Origin: Arthrobacter sp. OVS8
GTDB lineage: Bacteria; Actinomycetota; Actinomycetes; Actinomycetales; Micrococcaceae
DNA: 64,000 bases
Assembly (NCBI GenBank): GCA_028370155.1
Contig: CP116670.1
Location: forward strand, 1,178,001-1,242,000
Direction: 5' to 3'
Position numbers and translations under genes: made by a program. Under the pieces are notes generated by a model. That model worked only from the letters and a program-made list of their open reading frames with translations, was not told the DNA's origin and ran no database searches. This document shows positions 42,601-53,964 of the stretch, piece after piece. The stretch's first letter is position 1; the number at the start of each line of letters is the position of its first letter.

Positions 42601-43284
42601 ACCGGACTCCAACTCTCCTGATCCCGATTCATCGGATTCCCGCGCCGGCCAGGACGACGCCGTCTGGCTCGATCTGGTCGCGAGGCTGGAAGGAGGGACC
42701 CTGCAGCGGACCCCGTCGCCCCGGTCGTACCGGGAGCCACGGACAGCGGGGACGGGGCGGAGCGGCCGGAAGCTCCGGTGACGGACGGCGTGGACCTCGA
42801 CAGGCAGGGCATCGACCGCCCGGGCGTCGATGGCCCGGCAGCCCGCCGGCCGTTCAGCGACTTCGACCCGCTGGGCCTCTCCGCCGGCGCCCCGATTGAA
42901 CTCTCCGCCGAGGAGCGGCTCGCGCAAAGCCAGTCCGCCGGAGGTACTACACCGGGAAGCGCAACAGCCGGCGCGGCAGCCGCCGATGATCCCGCCGCTC
43001 CGGGGCCGCGGGACTACGAAGCCGAGGACGGCGATCCCTTCATCCCGGGCGAGTTCGTGCCGGAGGAACCGCCCAGCCTCGCCGGAGCCGACCCCATGAC
43101 CGTGCTGGCTTGGCTGGGCGCGGTGGGCGGTCCCGTGGCGCTCGTGATGTCGGCGATGTTCTGGCGCTCGGCCCCGTTGATGGCCATCCTCGGCATGGTG
43201 GCCGCCTTCGCGGCGTCGGTGGTCTTCCTGATCATGAAGCTGCCGGGCGAGAAGGACGAGCACGACGACGGCGCCCGCATCTAG
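42593..43284 (+). CDS. Acidic two-helix membrane protein of unknown function (one base loss)
   Basis: About 230 aa after repair. A long Asp/Ser/Pro/Ala-rich cytoplasmic region carries a conserved-looking DDAVWLDLVARLEG and FSDFDPLGLSA; two membrane helices close the protein (about residues 170-192 and 195-218), followed by a charged tail. One G is missing at 42695-42697 (LEGGDPAADPVAPVV restored). ATG 42593 overlaps the upstream hydrolase stop by eight bases. I recognise this as a recurring actinobacterial hypothetical but cannot assign a role. Confidence 0.78.
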
Positions 43285-43289
43285 CCCTG

Positions 43290-44380
43290 CTAGCTGTGCA
43301 TACGGCTGCTGACCCGGGACAGGTCCGCAGCACCAATCAGGCCGGCATTCGGGCCGAGGGCCGCCAGGTCGATGTCCGCCGCGGGCCGGAAGCCGCGGCC
43401 GGTCAGGTTCCGGGCGAAGGCCTTCCGGGCCGGGCCGACCAGCAGTTCTCCGGCGTCGCAGAGTCCGCCGCCGATCACGAACTTGCCCGGATCAAGTGCC
43501 GCGGCAAGGTTGGCGAGTCCCAGTCCCAGCCACTCCCCGACGTCTTCGAGCAACTCCCGAGAGGTGGCGTCCCCGCCTTTGCCAGTTCGGTGACAATCAC
43601 TCCGGTGATGCGCTCCGCGTGGCCGTCCACCGCCTTTAGCAGTTCCTGGGCCACCGGGGAGTTGGCGGCGGCAAGCTCCCGGGCTTCCCGGCCCAGCGCA
43701 TTGCCGGACGCATACTGCTCCCAGCAGCCGCGGTTGCCGCACTCGCAGCGGTGGCCGCCGGGCATGATGATCTGGTGGCCGAACTCCCCGGCCACGCCGA
43801 AACGCCCGCGTTCCAACCGGCCGTCCATCACCATGGCACCGCCGATTCCGGTGCCGAGCGTGATGCAGACCAGGCGGTTCTGCCCCTGCCCGGCGCCGAA
43901 GCGCCACTCCGCCCAGCCGGCCGCATCGGCGTCGTTGGTCAGCAGTACGGGCCGGCGGAGCAGGCGCTGCAGGTTGTCCCGGAGGGGCTCGTTGCGCCAC
44001 GCCAGGTGGGGGCTGAACAGCACGGTGCCGCCGTCGAGGTCCATCCAGCCGGCCGCGCCGATCCCGACCGACCAGATCCGGTGGCCCTGACCCAATTCCT
44101 CAACCAGCTCAACAATGACCTGCTCCACCGCGCGGGGATCATTGCCCGGGGTGGACCGCTTGGCCTGGGCGAGGATCCTGCCCTCGGCGTCCACCACGCC
44201 GGCCGCGACCTTGGTGCCGCCAATGTCCACGCCGATGGCGAGGCCCTTCCGGCCCAGCCGCAGATGCTCTCGGAATCCGTGGCTGGCCTGTCCGGCAGCC
44301 GCCCCGGCAAGGGTCCGGCGCCGCCAGGCGGCGGTCCTGCGATACGGGCCGGGCTGCTGTCCGGGTGTAGGTGTGTGCAT
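43290..44380 (-). CDS. ROK-family glucokinase (one base loss)
   Basis: ATP-dependent sugar kinase. After a 50-residue basic leader: phosphate loop GVDIGGTKVAAGV, NDADAAGWAEWRFG, LGTGIGGAMVMDG, EFGHQ and the ROK zinc cluster CECGNRGCWEQYASG. A G is missing from the C run at 43571-43574 (AKAGDATSRELLEDVGEWLG restored). About 363 aa from ATG 44380. Unlike the enzyme at base 1 it has the zinc site, so it is likely the ATP-dependent glucokinase (or a related hexokinase). The gene ends five bases from the convergent membrane-protein gene with no terminator visible. Confidence 0.88.
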
Positions 44381-44644
44381 GATTCCCCATCCTATTCTCC
44401 GGACAGCCCCGGCGGGGCCGCGTCGCGGGAGCGCTACGGTGAGGCGCATCATCCGGCAGACGGGCGGCGCACCAGCGGGCGGCCGCCGCGCCTCCGGTCA
44501 TGATCCGGGGCCTGCACCGGGCTCCGCGGGTTTACCAAACCGTAAGGTTACTCGCCAGTAGATGTGGTGGAACACACATACTTCGGCCCACATACTAGTG
44601 TTAGTCGTACCCCTCGCGGGTCTATGGATATCAAAGGAGCTAAC

Positions 44645-46461
44645 GTGCGAGAAATCAGTGTCCCGCCCCTGGTCACCGTCCCCCGGAATCGAATGTCACG
44701 GACCTGGTGCTGCGTCAGGCCGCCAAGGCCTCCAACCCGGCCCTGTTCTCCCGGCTGGATGACGCCGGCCAGTGGCAGGATGTCCGGGCCACCGATTTCC
44801 TGGCCGATGTTTCACTGCTCGCCAAGGGCCTGATGGCCAGCGGCGTTGCGGCGGGCGACAGGGTTGGCATCATGTCCCGCACCCGGTACGAATGGGCACT
44901 CGTTGACTTCGCCATCTGGTTCGCCGGCGCCGTGTCGGTGCCGATCTACGAGACGTCCTCCCCTCGCAGGTTGCGTGGAACCTGGGCGATTCCGGCGCCG
45001 TCGCCGCCTTCGGCGAGTCCGCGCACCACGAGAACATCATCCGGCAGGCCGCCACGTCGGAAGGGCTCACCGACCTGGCCCACGTGTGGCAGCTTGAAGG
45101 AAAGGGCCTCGACGAGGTCCGCGCCGCCGGCGCGGCCGTCACCGACGAAGAGCTGGAGGCCCGGCGCAGCCTGGCGTCGCTCACGGACCTTGCGACCATC
45201 ATCTACACCTCGGGCACCACGGGCCGCCGAAGGGCTGCGAGCTGACCCACGGCAACTTCGTGGAACTCTCGGAAAACGCGCTGGCCACCTCGCTGAACAA
45301 GATCGTGCACGAGCAGGCCCGGACCATCATGTTCCTGCCGCTCGCGCACGTGTTCGCGCGGTTCATTTCGGTGCTCGCCGTCGCCGCCGGCGTCACCGTG
45401 GCGCACACGCCCGACATCAAGAACCTCCTGCCGGACCTGCAGAGCTACAAGCCGACCTTTATCCTCGCGGTGCCGCGGGTCTTTGAGAAGGTCTACAACT
45501 CGGCGCTCACCAAGGCCGAGGACGGCGGCAAGGGCGCCATCTTCCACCGCGCCGCGGACACCGCGATCGAGTTCTCCCGCGCCCGCCAGGCCGGTAAGGT
45601 CGGCCTGGGCCTCAAGCTCAAGCACACGCTCTTCGACAAACTCGTCTACAGCAAGCTCCGCGCCGCCATGGGCGGCGAGGTAGCCCACGCCGTCTCCGGC
45701 GGCGGCCCGCTGGGCGAGCGGCTGGGACACTTCTTCCAGGGCATCGGCATGCAGATCCTGGAGGGCTACGGACTGACCGAGACCACGGCCCCCGTCACCG
45801 TGAACACGCCGGAGCTCATCAAGATCGGCACCGTCGGCGCCCCGATTCCCGGCAACGCCGTGAAGATCGCCGACGACGGCGAGATCCTCGCCAAGGGCGT
45901 CTGCGTGATGCGCGGCTACTACAAGCGCGAGGACCTCTCCGCCGAATCCTTCGACAACGGCTGGTTCCGCACCGGCGACATCGGCCAGCTCGATGAGCAG
46001 GGCTTCCTGACCATCACGGGCCGGAAGAAGGAAATCATCGTCACGGCCAGCGGCAAGAACGTGGTGCCGGCCCTCTTGGAGGACCAGATCCGTGCCGACG
46101 CGCTGGTGTCCCAGGTGCTGGTGGTGGGTGACAACCGCCCCTTCATCGGCGCCCTGGTCACCCTCGACGAGGAAGCGCTGCCCGGCTGGCTGCACCGCCA
46201 CGGGCTGCCCGCCTCGACCACCATCGCCGAAGCCACCGACAACCCGGTGGTCAAGGCCGCCGTGCAGGAGCTCATCAACGGCGCCAACCAGTCGGTGTCC
46301 CAGGCCGAGGCGATCAAGTCGTTCCGGATTGTGCCGCCGACTTCACCGAGGCCTCCGGCCACCTGACGCCCTCGATGAAGGTCAAGCGCGCCCAGGTGAT
46401 GAAGGACTTTGAGAACGTCATCGAGGAGATGTACGGCACCCCGCGTCCCACCCAGGTCTAA
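44645..46461 (+). CDS. Long-chain acyl-CoA synthetase (four base losses)
   Basis: Activates fatty acids with ATP and CoA. AMP-binding signature IIYTSGTTGPPKGCELTH, LPLAHVFARF, the GYGLTETTAPVTVN and GWFRTGDIGQLDEQGFLTITGRKK motifs, and the C-terminal catalytic lysine region (PSMKVKRAQVM) fit the FadD15/long-chain branch. Losses: C runs 44680-44684 (VTVPPESNVTDLVL restored) and 44960-44963 (TSSPSQVAWNLGD), CC at 45224-45225 (TTGPPKG) and near 46333 (FRIVAADFTEASG). About 606 aa. GTG 44645 has AAAGGAG six bases upstream. Divergent from the glucokinase gene across 264 bases. Confidence 0.92.
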
Positions 46462-46471
46462 GCACAACAGC

Positions 46472-46505
46472 AAAGGGACCCTCCGCATCAGCGGAGGGTC
46501 CCTTT
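46472..46505. terminator. Bidirectional terminator between acyl-CoA synthetase and pyc
   Basis: Perfect 15-bp arms AAAGGGACCCTCCGC (46472-46486) and its complement (46491-46505), loop ATCA, with A and T tracts at the two ends. Confidence 0.93.
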
Positions 46506-46534
46506 TGTGTCCGGCTCGAGGTTGTTCGCTGCCG

Positions 46535-49500
46535 CTATTCGACGACCAGCAGCAGGTCCCCGCCCTGGACCTGTTCGATCGCACCGACGGCGAGGCGCGA
46601 GACCGTGCCGGCGACCGGCGTCGTAATGGACGCTTCCATCTTCATGGCCTCGATCGTGGCGACGGTGTCGCCGGCCTTGACCGCTTCCCCTGCCTTGACG
46701 GTCAGGGTGACGGCGCCGGCGAACGGTGCGGCCACTTGGCCCGGCTGGGAGGTGTCGGCGCGTTCGGCGGCCTTGACGTTGCTGATCACGGAACGGTCGC
46801 GGACCGACACCGGCCGGGACTGGCCGTTGAGCGTGCACATGACCGTGCGCATGCCCTTCTCATCCGGCTCGGAAACCGCTTCGAGCGACGCGATCAGGTT
46901 GACGCCCTTCTCCAGCTCGATCTCGTGCTCGGCGCCGCGCTGCAGCCCGAAGAGGTAGTCGCGGGTGTCCAGGACCGAGAGGTTGCCGTAGGTCTCCACG
47001 CTCTTCTGGTAGTCCTTCGTGGGGCCCGCGAAGAGCAGCCGGTTGAGGGTCTGCTGCACGGTCTTGGAATCGGACTTGAGGGCGGCGCTGTCCTCGGCGC
47101 TGAGCTCCACGTCGCGGACCTTCACCGTGCGCCCCTGCAGGGCCTTGGTGCGGAACGGCTCCGGCCAGCCTCCCGGAGGATCGCCCAGTTCACCGGACAG
47201 GAACCCGATCACGGAATCCGGGATGTCATACTTCTGCGGGTTCTCGTTGAAGTCCGCGGGATCGGCGTTGAGTCCCACGAGGTGCAGGGCGAGGTCGCCG
47301 ACGACCTTGGAGGACGGGGTGACCTTGACCAGCCGGCCGAGGATGCGGTCCGCCGCGGTGTACATGTCCTCGATGGCCTCGAACCGTTCGCCGAGTCCCA
47401 GCGCCATCGCCTGCTGGCGCAGGTTGGAGAGCTGGCCGCCGGGGATCTCGTGCTGGTAGACCCGTCCGGTGGGTCCCGGGAGGCCGGATTCGAAGGGTGC
47501 ATAGACCCGGCGCACGGCTTCCCAGTACGGTTCCAGGGCGCATACGTTCGCGAGGTTCAGTCCGGTGTCGCGGGGCGTGTGGGCTAGGGCGGCAACCAGG
47601 GCGGAGGCGGAGGGCTGGCTGGTGGTGCCGGCCAGCGAGGCGGAAGCCACGTCCACGGCGTCCACGCCGGCGTCGACGGCTGCCAGCAGCGTCGCCAGCT
47701 GCCCGCCCGCGGTGTCGTGGGTGTGCAGGTGCACCGGGAGGCTGAAGCGTTCGCGCAGTGCCGACACCAGCCGGGCAGCGGCGGCGGGACGCAGCAGGCC
47801 GGCCATGTCCTTGATCGCCAGGATGTGCGCGCCGGCGTCGACGATCTTCTGGGCCAGCTCAAGGTAGTAGTCCAGGGTGTAGAGCGTCTCGTTCGGGTCC
47901 AGCATGTCCGCGGTGTAGCACAGGGCCACTTCGGCGACGGCCGTGCCGGTCTCGCGGACCGCGCGGATGGCCGGGGCCATCTGGTTGACGTCGTTGAGCG
48001 CATCGAAGATGCGGAAGATGTCGATGCCGGTGGCGGCGGCCTCGTTGACGAAGGCAACCGTCACTTCTTCCGGGTACGGGGTGTAGCCGACCGTGTTGCG
48101 GCCGCGGAGGAGCATCTGCAGACAGACGTTCGGCAGGGCCTTGCGCAGTGCGGCGAGCCGGTCCCAGGGATCCTCGCCGAGGAATCGGAGGGCGACGTCG
48201 TAGGTGGCACCGCCCCAGGCCTCGACGGACAGCAGTTCCGGGAGGAGCTTGGAGACGGCCGGGCGGCGGCCACGAGGTCGCGGGTGCGGACCCTGGTGGC
48301 CAGCAGGGACTGGTGGGCGTCGCGGAACGTGGTGTCCGTGACGGCGACGGCGTCCTGGGCGCGCAGTGCCGCCGCGAAGCCTTCCGGCCCCAGCTCCAGC
48401 AGCCGTTGGCGGGAGCCCGGCAGGGCCGCTGCCTCGTCCAGGGCCGGCAGCTTGGCGGCGGGATCGCTGTGGACCGTGAGTTCGCCGTTGGGCTTGTTCA
48501 CAGTGACTTCGGCGAGCCAGGTCAGCAGCTTGGTGCCGCGGTCCGCCGACACCCGTGCTTTAAGCAGTTCGGGGCGTTCGTCGATGAATGAGGTGGCCAC
48601 GTTTCCGGCAATGAAGTCGGCGTCGTCCAGGACGGCCTGCAGGAAGGAGATGTTGGTGGAGACGCCGCGGATGCGGAACTCCGCGAGGGCCCGGCGGGCC
48701 CGGGCCACGGCGGCCGGGTATTCGCGGCCGCGGCAGGTCAGCTTGACCAGCATCGAGTCGAAGTGCGGGCTGATCTCGGCGCCGGAATACACGGTGCCGC
48801 CGTCGAGCCGGACGCCTGCGCCGCCGGCCGAACGGTAACCGGTGATCTTGCCGACGTCGGGCCGGAAGCCGTTGGCCGGGTCCTCCGTGGTGATGCGGCA
48901 CTGCAGGGCGGCGCCCTTGAGCTGGACCGTCTCCTGGGAGAGGCCCAGGTCCGCGAGGGTCTCTCCCGAGGCGATGCGCAGCTGGGCCTGGACGAGGTCG
49001 ACGTCGGTGACTTCCTCGGTGACGGTGTGCTCGACCTGGATGCGCGGGTTCATTTCGATGAAGACGTGCTGGCCCGCCCGCTCGCCCACGGTGTCTACGA
49101 GGAATTCAACGGTGCCGGCGTTGACGTAGTTCAGTGCCTTGGCGAACTTCACGGCGTCGCGGTACAGCGCCTGCCGGATGCCTTCGTCGAGGTTCGGTGC
49201 CGGGGCGATCTCGATGACCTTCTGGTGGCGGCGCTGGATGGAGCAGTCGCGTTCGAAGAGGTGCATCACGTTGCCCTCCGCGTCGGCCAGGATCTGGACC
49301 TCGATGTGGCGGGGGCGCAGGACGGCCTGCTCCAGGAACATGGTGGGGTCGCCGAAGGCCGCGTCCGCTTCGCGCATGGCGGCCTGCAGGGCTTCGGGCA
49401 GGGCCTCGCGGGTGTCGACGCGGCGCATGCCGCGCCCGCCGCCGCCGGCGACGGCCTTGGCGAAAATGGGGAAACCGATCTCATCGGCGGCGGCGATCAG

Positions 49501-49929
49501 TTCCTCGAGGTCCTTCGAGGGCTGGCTGGATTTCAGGACCGGCACGCCGGCCTTGCGGGCCGCCTCAAGGGCTGCGACCTTGTTGCCGGCGAGTTCCAGG
49601 ACCTCGGCGGGCGGACCCACAAAGGTGATGCCGGCCGCGGCGGCGGACCGGGCCAGGCGCGGGTTCTCGGAGAGGAAGCCGTAGCCGGGGTAAATGGCGT
49701 CGGCCCCCGCTTCCTTGGCCACCCGCACCACTTCGTCGACGTCGAGATAGGCCCGGACAGGATGGCCCTCGTCACCGATCAGATAGGCCTCGTCGGCTTT
49801 CTGGCGGTGGATTGAGTTGCGGTCCTCGTGCGGGAAGACTGCCACGGTCTTGGCGCCAAGTTCGTAGCCGGCGCGGAAGGCACGGATCGCGATTTCGCCG
49901 CGGTTGGCCACCAGAATCTTCGAAAACAT
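46535..49929 (-). CDS. pyc: Pyruvate carboxylase (one base loss)
   Basis: Biotin-dependent anaplerotic carboxylation of pyruvate to oxaloacetate. About 1,131 aa. Biotin carboxylase domain opens FSKILVANRGEIAIRAFRA, with AVAGGGGRGMRRV and FIEMNPRIQVEHTVTEEVT; carboxyltransferase domain includes VTDTTFRDAHQSLLATR and LLRGRNTVGY; the carrier domain ends with EAMKM, biotinyl lysine near residue 1097. A single base is missing at the GGG run 48261-48263 (LVAAAPAVSKLLPELL restored). ATG 49929 has AGGAGAAGT upstream. Confidence 0.96.
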
Positions 49930-50243
49930 ACTTCTCCTGCATCATCGCGGGTGTATCTGTAATTGGTCACAGTGTCTAAGACGTGAACGGGCAAACACAA
50001 ACTATTGTGGCGACCGTCACAGGGGCGTGCGTCACGTAGGGATACCGGATTAGCCAAGGGCGGCCTGCGCCCCTGATGGAAGCTTATCCATGATCTGCCG
50101 CCCCGGCACCCGATGAGACAGGTTTCCTCGGGACGGCAACATATGATGAGTGGGTGGGTGGCGCATGCTCGCCCCGGCTCCGGAGAACGCAGGAGCCGGC
50201 AGGACCCCGTCCCGGCAACCGGCGTTAGGTATTGGTTTTTCAA
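49930..50243. promoter_or_regulatory. Divergent region between pyc and the ParA-like gene
   Basis: 314 bases with no supported gene. It should contain both promoters. CGTCAC is repeated in the same orientation at 50015 and 50030 (15-base period). A TATGAT at 50142-50147 could be a -10 for the plus-strand gene; no good -35 is seen. Confidence 0.4.
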
Positions 50244-51093
50244 GTGCAAGTAGTCAGCATCAGCAGCCTCAAAGGCGGTGTCGGCAAGACATCGGTGACC
50301 ACCGGATTGGCGTCCGCGGCATTGGCCGCCGGCATCCCCACCCTCGTCGTCGACCTTGATCCGCACGCGGATGCCAGCACGGCCCTCGGCGTCCGGCCGG
50401 GTGACCAGCAGGATATCGGCCGGATGCTCAAGGCCCCCGCCGGGCACGCCTGGCCGAGAACGTGGTCCCCAGCGGCTGGGTGGAACGGGCCCACGCCAAC
50501 GGCGTCGTCCCCGCCGGCTCCGCCGCGCCGGTCCTGGATGTGGCCGTCGGCTCCGCCTACACGGGCATCTACGACCGCCCCGACCTGGGCCGCCGCGACC
50601 TGCGCCGCTCTCCACCGTGCTGGCCGGTGCACAGAACTATGAGCTGGTCCTCGTGGACTGCCCGCCCTCCCTTAACGGGCTCACCAGGATGGCCTGGTCC
50701 GCCAGCGACAAAGTCACGCTCGTGGCCGAGCCCGGGCTGTTCTCGGTCGCGGGCACGGAACGCACCATGCGCGCCATCCAGCTGTTCCGCCAGGAATTCG
50801 CCCCGAACCTCTCCCCTGCCGGGATCGTCGCCAACCGGGTGCGCACCGGCTCCGCGGAGCACACCTTCCGGCTTTCAGAGATGGACGCCATGTTCGGCGG
50901 GCTGCTGCTATCCCCGCACATCCCGGAGCAGGCCAACTGGCAGCAGATCCAGGGCGCCGCACACTCCATCCACCACTGGCCGGGCGAATCGGCGAAGAAC
51001 GCCGCCGCCCTGTTCGACACCCTGCTGGCGAATGTGCTGGACACGGACCGCCGGCAGACCGGCGCCCCGGTCCGGGAGCGTGTCCACCACTAA
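50244..51093 (+). CDS. Orphan ParA/MinD-like ATPase (two base losses)
   Basis: About 283 aa after repair. Deviant Walker A motif SLKGGVGKTSVTTGLA at residues 7-22, switch region DLDPHADAST and Walker B VLVDCPPSLNGLT are typical of ParA ATPases. Losses: GGG at 50442-50444 (APAGARLAENVVPSGW restored; the inserted residue is uncertain) and near 50605-50608 (DLRRLSTVLAGAQNYE). No parB or parS-like partner is adjacent, and the segregation-type parA is at 62789, so this is an orphan whose cargo is unknown. GTG 50244 chosen; TTG 50232 is possible. Confidence 0.82.
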
Positions 51094-51130
51094 GCGGTCG
51101 GGCCCGCCCCGGCGGCGCCCACAACGAAAA

Positions 51131-51193
51131 CAACGCGGGGTCACTTACCGCCCATCATTCATGCTGTGATGGGCGGTAAGTGACCCCGCGTTG
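51131..51193. terminator. Perfect 27-bp palindrome between convergent ParA-like and merR genes
   Basis: Arms 51131-51157 and 51167-51193 are exact reverse complements with a nine-base loop. There is no long T tract. The core GGTCACTTACCGCCCAT closely resembles that of the palindrome at 4291. Confidence 0.75.
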
Positions 51194-51227
51194 CTGTTTG
51201 GTGCAGTGTTATTAAGGCAGCTGCAGC

Positions 51228-51824
51228 CTAGCCGATCTTGCGGGCGGCCCGGCGCTTGCTGAGTTCGTCGTCGGGAAACGTCTGGTCGCTGGCGTGCTCG
51301 CTGGGAAGTGCCGCCAGGCTGCCTTCCACTTCGCGCCAGACACGGCCGACGGCGATGCCGAAGACGCCCTGGCCGCCCTGGACGAGGTCGATGACTTCGT
51401 CCGCCGAGGTGCACTCGTACACGCTGGCGCCGTCGCTCATGAGGGTGATCTGGGCAAGGTCCTCCACGCCGCGTTCCCTGAGGTGCTCGACGGCGGTGCG
51501 GATCTGCTGCAGGGAGACGCCGGTATCGAGGAGGCGCTTGACCACCTTGAGGACCAGGATGTCGCGGAAGCCGTAGAGCCGCTGGGAGCCTGAGCCAGCA
51601 GCACCGCGGACGGCGGGCTCCACCAGCCCGGTGCGCGCCCAGTAGTCCAGCTGGCGGTACGTGATGCCGGCCGCTTTGCAGGCAGTGGGACCGCGGTAGC
51701 CCGCGTCCTCGTCCAGGACAGGGAGATCCTCGGTGAACAGCAGGCCCTGGGCACCGCTAGCGGGCACGGCTACACCAGCCGTCGAGGGCTGCTTCAGCTC
51801 GCCTGCTTCGCCTTTCGGACTCAC
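51228..51824 (-). CDS. MerR-family regulator, Rv1830-like
   Basis: 198 aa from GTG 51824, chosen because AAGGAGG lies exactly six bases upstream; ATG 51842 overlaps that site. A disordered N-terminus precedes the winged helix (YRGPTACKAAGITYRQLDYWARTGLVEPAVRG) and a coiled-coil dimer helix (FRDILVLKVVKRLLDTGVSLQQIRTAVEHLRERG). The C-terminal domain (SVYECTSADEVIDLVQGGQGVFGIAVGRVW) is shared with the Rv1830/McdR group linked to cell-cycle control. Intact. It completes a gcvH-garA-ftsR-nuclease-merR block. Confidence 0.87.
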   Translation of the reverse strand: MSPKGEAGELKQPSTAGVAVPASGAQGLLFTEDLPVLDEDAGYRGPTACKAAGITYRQLDYWARTGLVEPAVRGAAGSGSQRLYGFRDILVLKVVKRLLDTGVSLQQIRTAVEHLRERGVEDLAQITLMSDGASVYECTSADEVIDLVQGGQGVFGIAVGRVWREVEGSLAALPSEHASDQTFPDDELSKRRAARKIG

Positions 51825-52095
51825 GTGGATCCTCCTTGTCATGGCTCCCCTGCGGAAAATGCACCAACAGCCGGTTATGCCTAGCAAAAACGAATCACAG
51901 GTGGATAAAATTCATCCGTGTGATTCTGCCGGGGCTGCACCTCCCAGTGTGACCTGAGCGGCTGTTGCATGCAATGGGAACTTGTACTTCTGACGTTAGG
52001 CCTGCCGGGGCCCAAGGTCAAAGACGTTCGGGGTATTGCCGGGGCGTGTCGAAACTTTCATCCTCGACTTTAAGCTTTGCGAGGCGTCAGCCCGC

Positions 52096-52597
52096 TCAAC
52101 CGGCGAAGTCTTCAGGCTCGACGTCGTCGAGGAACTCGCGGAACCTGCGCAGCTCCCCTCTTCGTCGACGGCGGGTCCCGGGTGGGTGTCTTCGCCCTCG
52201 TCGTGTTCGGTGATCCGGACGCCGGCCTCTTCCATCACGGCGTCGGCGCACCAGATCCGGCACTTGGCGCGGAGGGCGAGTGCCAGGGCATCCGAGGCGC
52301 GGGAGCTGACGGTGGTCCCGTTCTCGAACTGAAGCTGCCCGTAGAAAATGTTGTCCTCCACGGCCACGATATTGACGCTGACGATGTTGTGGCCGAGGGA
52401 CTCGACGACGTCGATCAGCAGGTCGTGCGTCATGGGGCGCGGCGGCACCACCCCTGCTGGGCCAGGGCGATCGCGCTGGCCTCGGGCGTGCCGATCCAGA
52501 TCGGCACGTGCCGCTCCCCGTGGATTTCCTTGAGCAGGACGAGCGGCTGGTTCGACGGCAGTTCGATCCGCACGCCTACAATTTCCACCTCAATCAT
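52096..52597 (-). CDS. Bifunctional nuclease family protein (DUF151, Rv1829-like; two base losses)
   Basis: About 167 aa after repair. IEVEIVGVRIELPSNQPLVLLKE, IWIGTPEASAIALAQQG, THDLLIDVVESLG and FENGTTVSSRASDALALALR are signature stretches. Plant members have combined RNase/DNase activity; the bacterial role is unproven. Losses: C runs 52451-52454 (QQGVVPPRPMTHD restored) and 52155-52158 (DEEGELRRFREFLDDVEPEDFAG). ATG 52597 overlaps the ftsR stop by one base (TGATG). Confidence 0.88.
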
Positions 52598-53318
52598 CAG
52601 ATGTCCATCCTCGAGATGCGGTCCTGGACCAGCGCGCGGTGCAGCGTCAGGCACAATTCGCTGATCTCCCGGGCGGCCTCGGCGGCCCGGGCGTGGGAGG
52701 CGGCGTCCTTGCGGGAGGTCAGGGTGGCCACCGCGCGCTCCACAAGTCCGAACTCCCGGTCGGCGGCCGCTTGGAACGGCCGCAGGTGCCGCGGTTCCAG
52801 GCCGTGATGCTCCAGCTGCACGCAGGCGCGGGCCACCTGGAGGGCGTTCTCATCGAATTTGCCGTTGACATGCCCGATCAGGCCGAAGCTCAGGAGCGAT
52901 TCGACCAGCGGAACGCTCGCCCCGGACTCGGCCCGGAGCTGTTCCTCGCTGAGCCGGCGGACCCGGTTGTGCAGTTCGGAAGCCAGTTCCTCGGAGACAA
53001 TCCGCGGCGAGACCGTGACGCCGGGGGCAGGTTCTCGGGGCGTTCCCCGCGGTCGATCGCATCGAGGTAGTCCTTGATGACCTTCAGCGGCAGGTACTGG
53101 TCCCGCTGGAGGGACAGCACGAAGCGCAGCCGCTCGACGTCGTTCTCGGCGTACTGCCGGTAACCGGCAGGGGTCCGTTGGGGGTTGATCAAACCCTTTT
53201 CCTCGAGGAACCGGATTTTCGACGCGGTCATGCTGGGGAAATCGTCGCTCAGTTGAGCCAGGACTTCCCCGATGTTCAGAACCTGGGGTCCGCGCCGTTC
53301 CGCTTGTGCCATGGCCAC
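52597..53318 (-). CDS. ftsR: FtsR, MerR-family regulator (one base loss)
   Basis: About 240 aa after repair. The winged-helix region NIGEVLAQLSDDFPSMTASKIRFLEEKGLINPQRTPAGYRQY matches Rv1828/FtsR, which activates ftsZ in Corynebacterium glutamicum; the local ftsZ leader palindrome is a candidate target, not proven. A long C-terminal helical domain follows (ARACVQLEHHGLEPRHLRPF). One C is missing from the G run at 53023-53027 (NLPPGVTVSPRIVSEELA restored). Start GTG 53318 or ATG 53312; ribosome site weak for both. Confidence 0.87.
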
Positions 53319-53335
53319 AGGCAGCTACCCCGGAA

Positions 53336-53812
53336 TCAGACGTTGCCTGCTGCGCGGGCAGGGCTCAGGTAGAAAGTAAGACGGAACTTCCCGATCTGCA
53401 CTTCGTTGCCGGACTTCAGCTCCACGCTGTCGACGCGGTCGTGGTTCACGTAGGTGCCGTTCAGGCTTCCAGTGTCCACCACTTCGAAGCTGCGCGCCGT
53501 GCGGCGGAACTCGACGTGACGGCGGGAAACCGTGACGTCGTCGAGGAAGATGTCGGCATCCGGGTGCCGGCCCGCCGTCGTGGTGTCTGAGTCCAGCAGG
53601 AATCGGGCGCCCGTGTTGGGTCCGCTGTGCGCCACCAGCAGGGCGGAGCCGTACGGCAGCGCCTCCACGGCGGCCCGCTCCTCAGCCGAGAGTTTCGGGG
53701 CGATAGTGGGTTCGTCGCGGACCGGGGTGAGGTTGATCGACGTGGTCTCCGAAGCCTTCACTCCACCCGTGCCAAAACCGTCACCGGTGTTGTTGCGTTC
53801 GTGCCCAAACAT
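53336..53812 (-). CDS. garA: GarA/OdhI-type FHA-domain metabolic regulator
   Basis: 158 aa, intact. ATG 53812 has a strong GGAGGAATCA site; the frame upstream is not coding. The N-terminal SETTSINLTP carries the ETTS motif (residues 22-25), whose threonines are phosphorylated by PknB/PknG-type kinases in relatives to switch inhibition of 2-oxoglutarate dehydrogenase. The FHA domain has TTAGRHPDADIFLDD, VSRRHVEF and GSLNGTYVN. The PASTA kinase at 36427 could be an upstream kinase, an inference. Confidence 0.94.
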   Translation of the reverse strand: MFGHERNNTGDGFGTGGVKASETTSINLTPVRDEPTIAPKLSAEERAAVEALPYGSALLVAHSGPNTGARFLLDSDTTTAGRHPDADIFLDDVTVSRRHVEFRRTARSFEVVDTGSLNGTYVNHDRVDSVELKSGNEVQIGKFRLTFYLSPARAAGNV

Positions 53813-53964
53813 TGATTCCTCCATTCGCTGCAGGTGTCCCCCTGCAAACAACGCATGCCGTCCGGAAAAGCCTCGCAAATCCGGGATACAGCCCTCCGGC
53901 GGGGCGTTGTTCGGCTGGTTTCCCAGCGGTTGTCCCAACGCCCCGGCCCGAATGGCCTTTAGCT

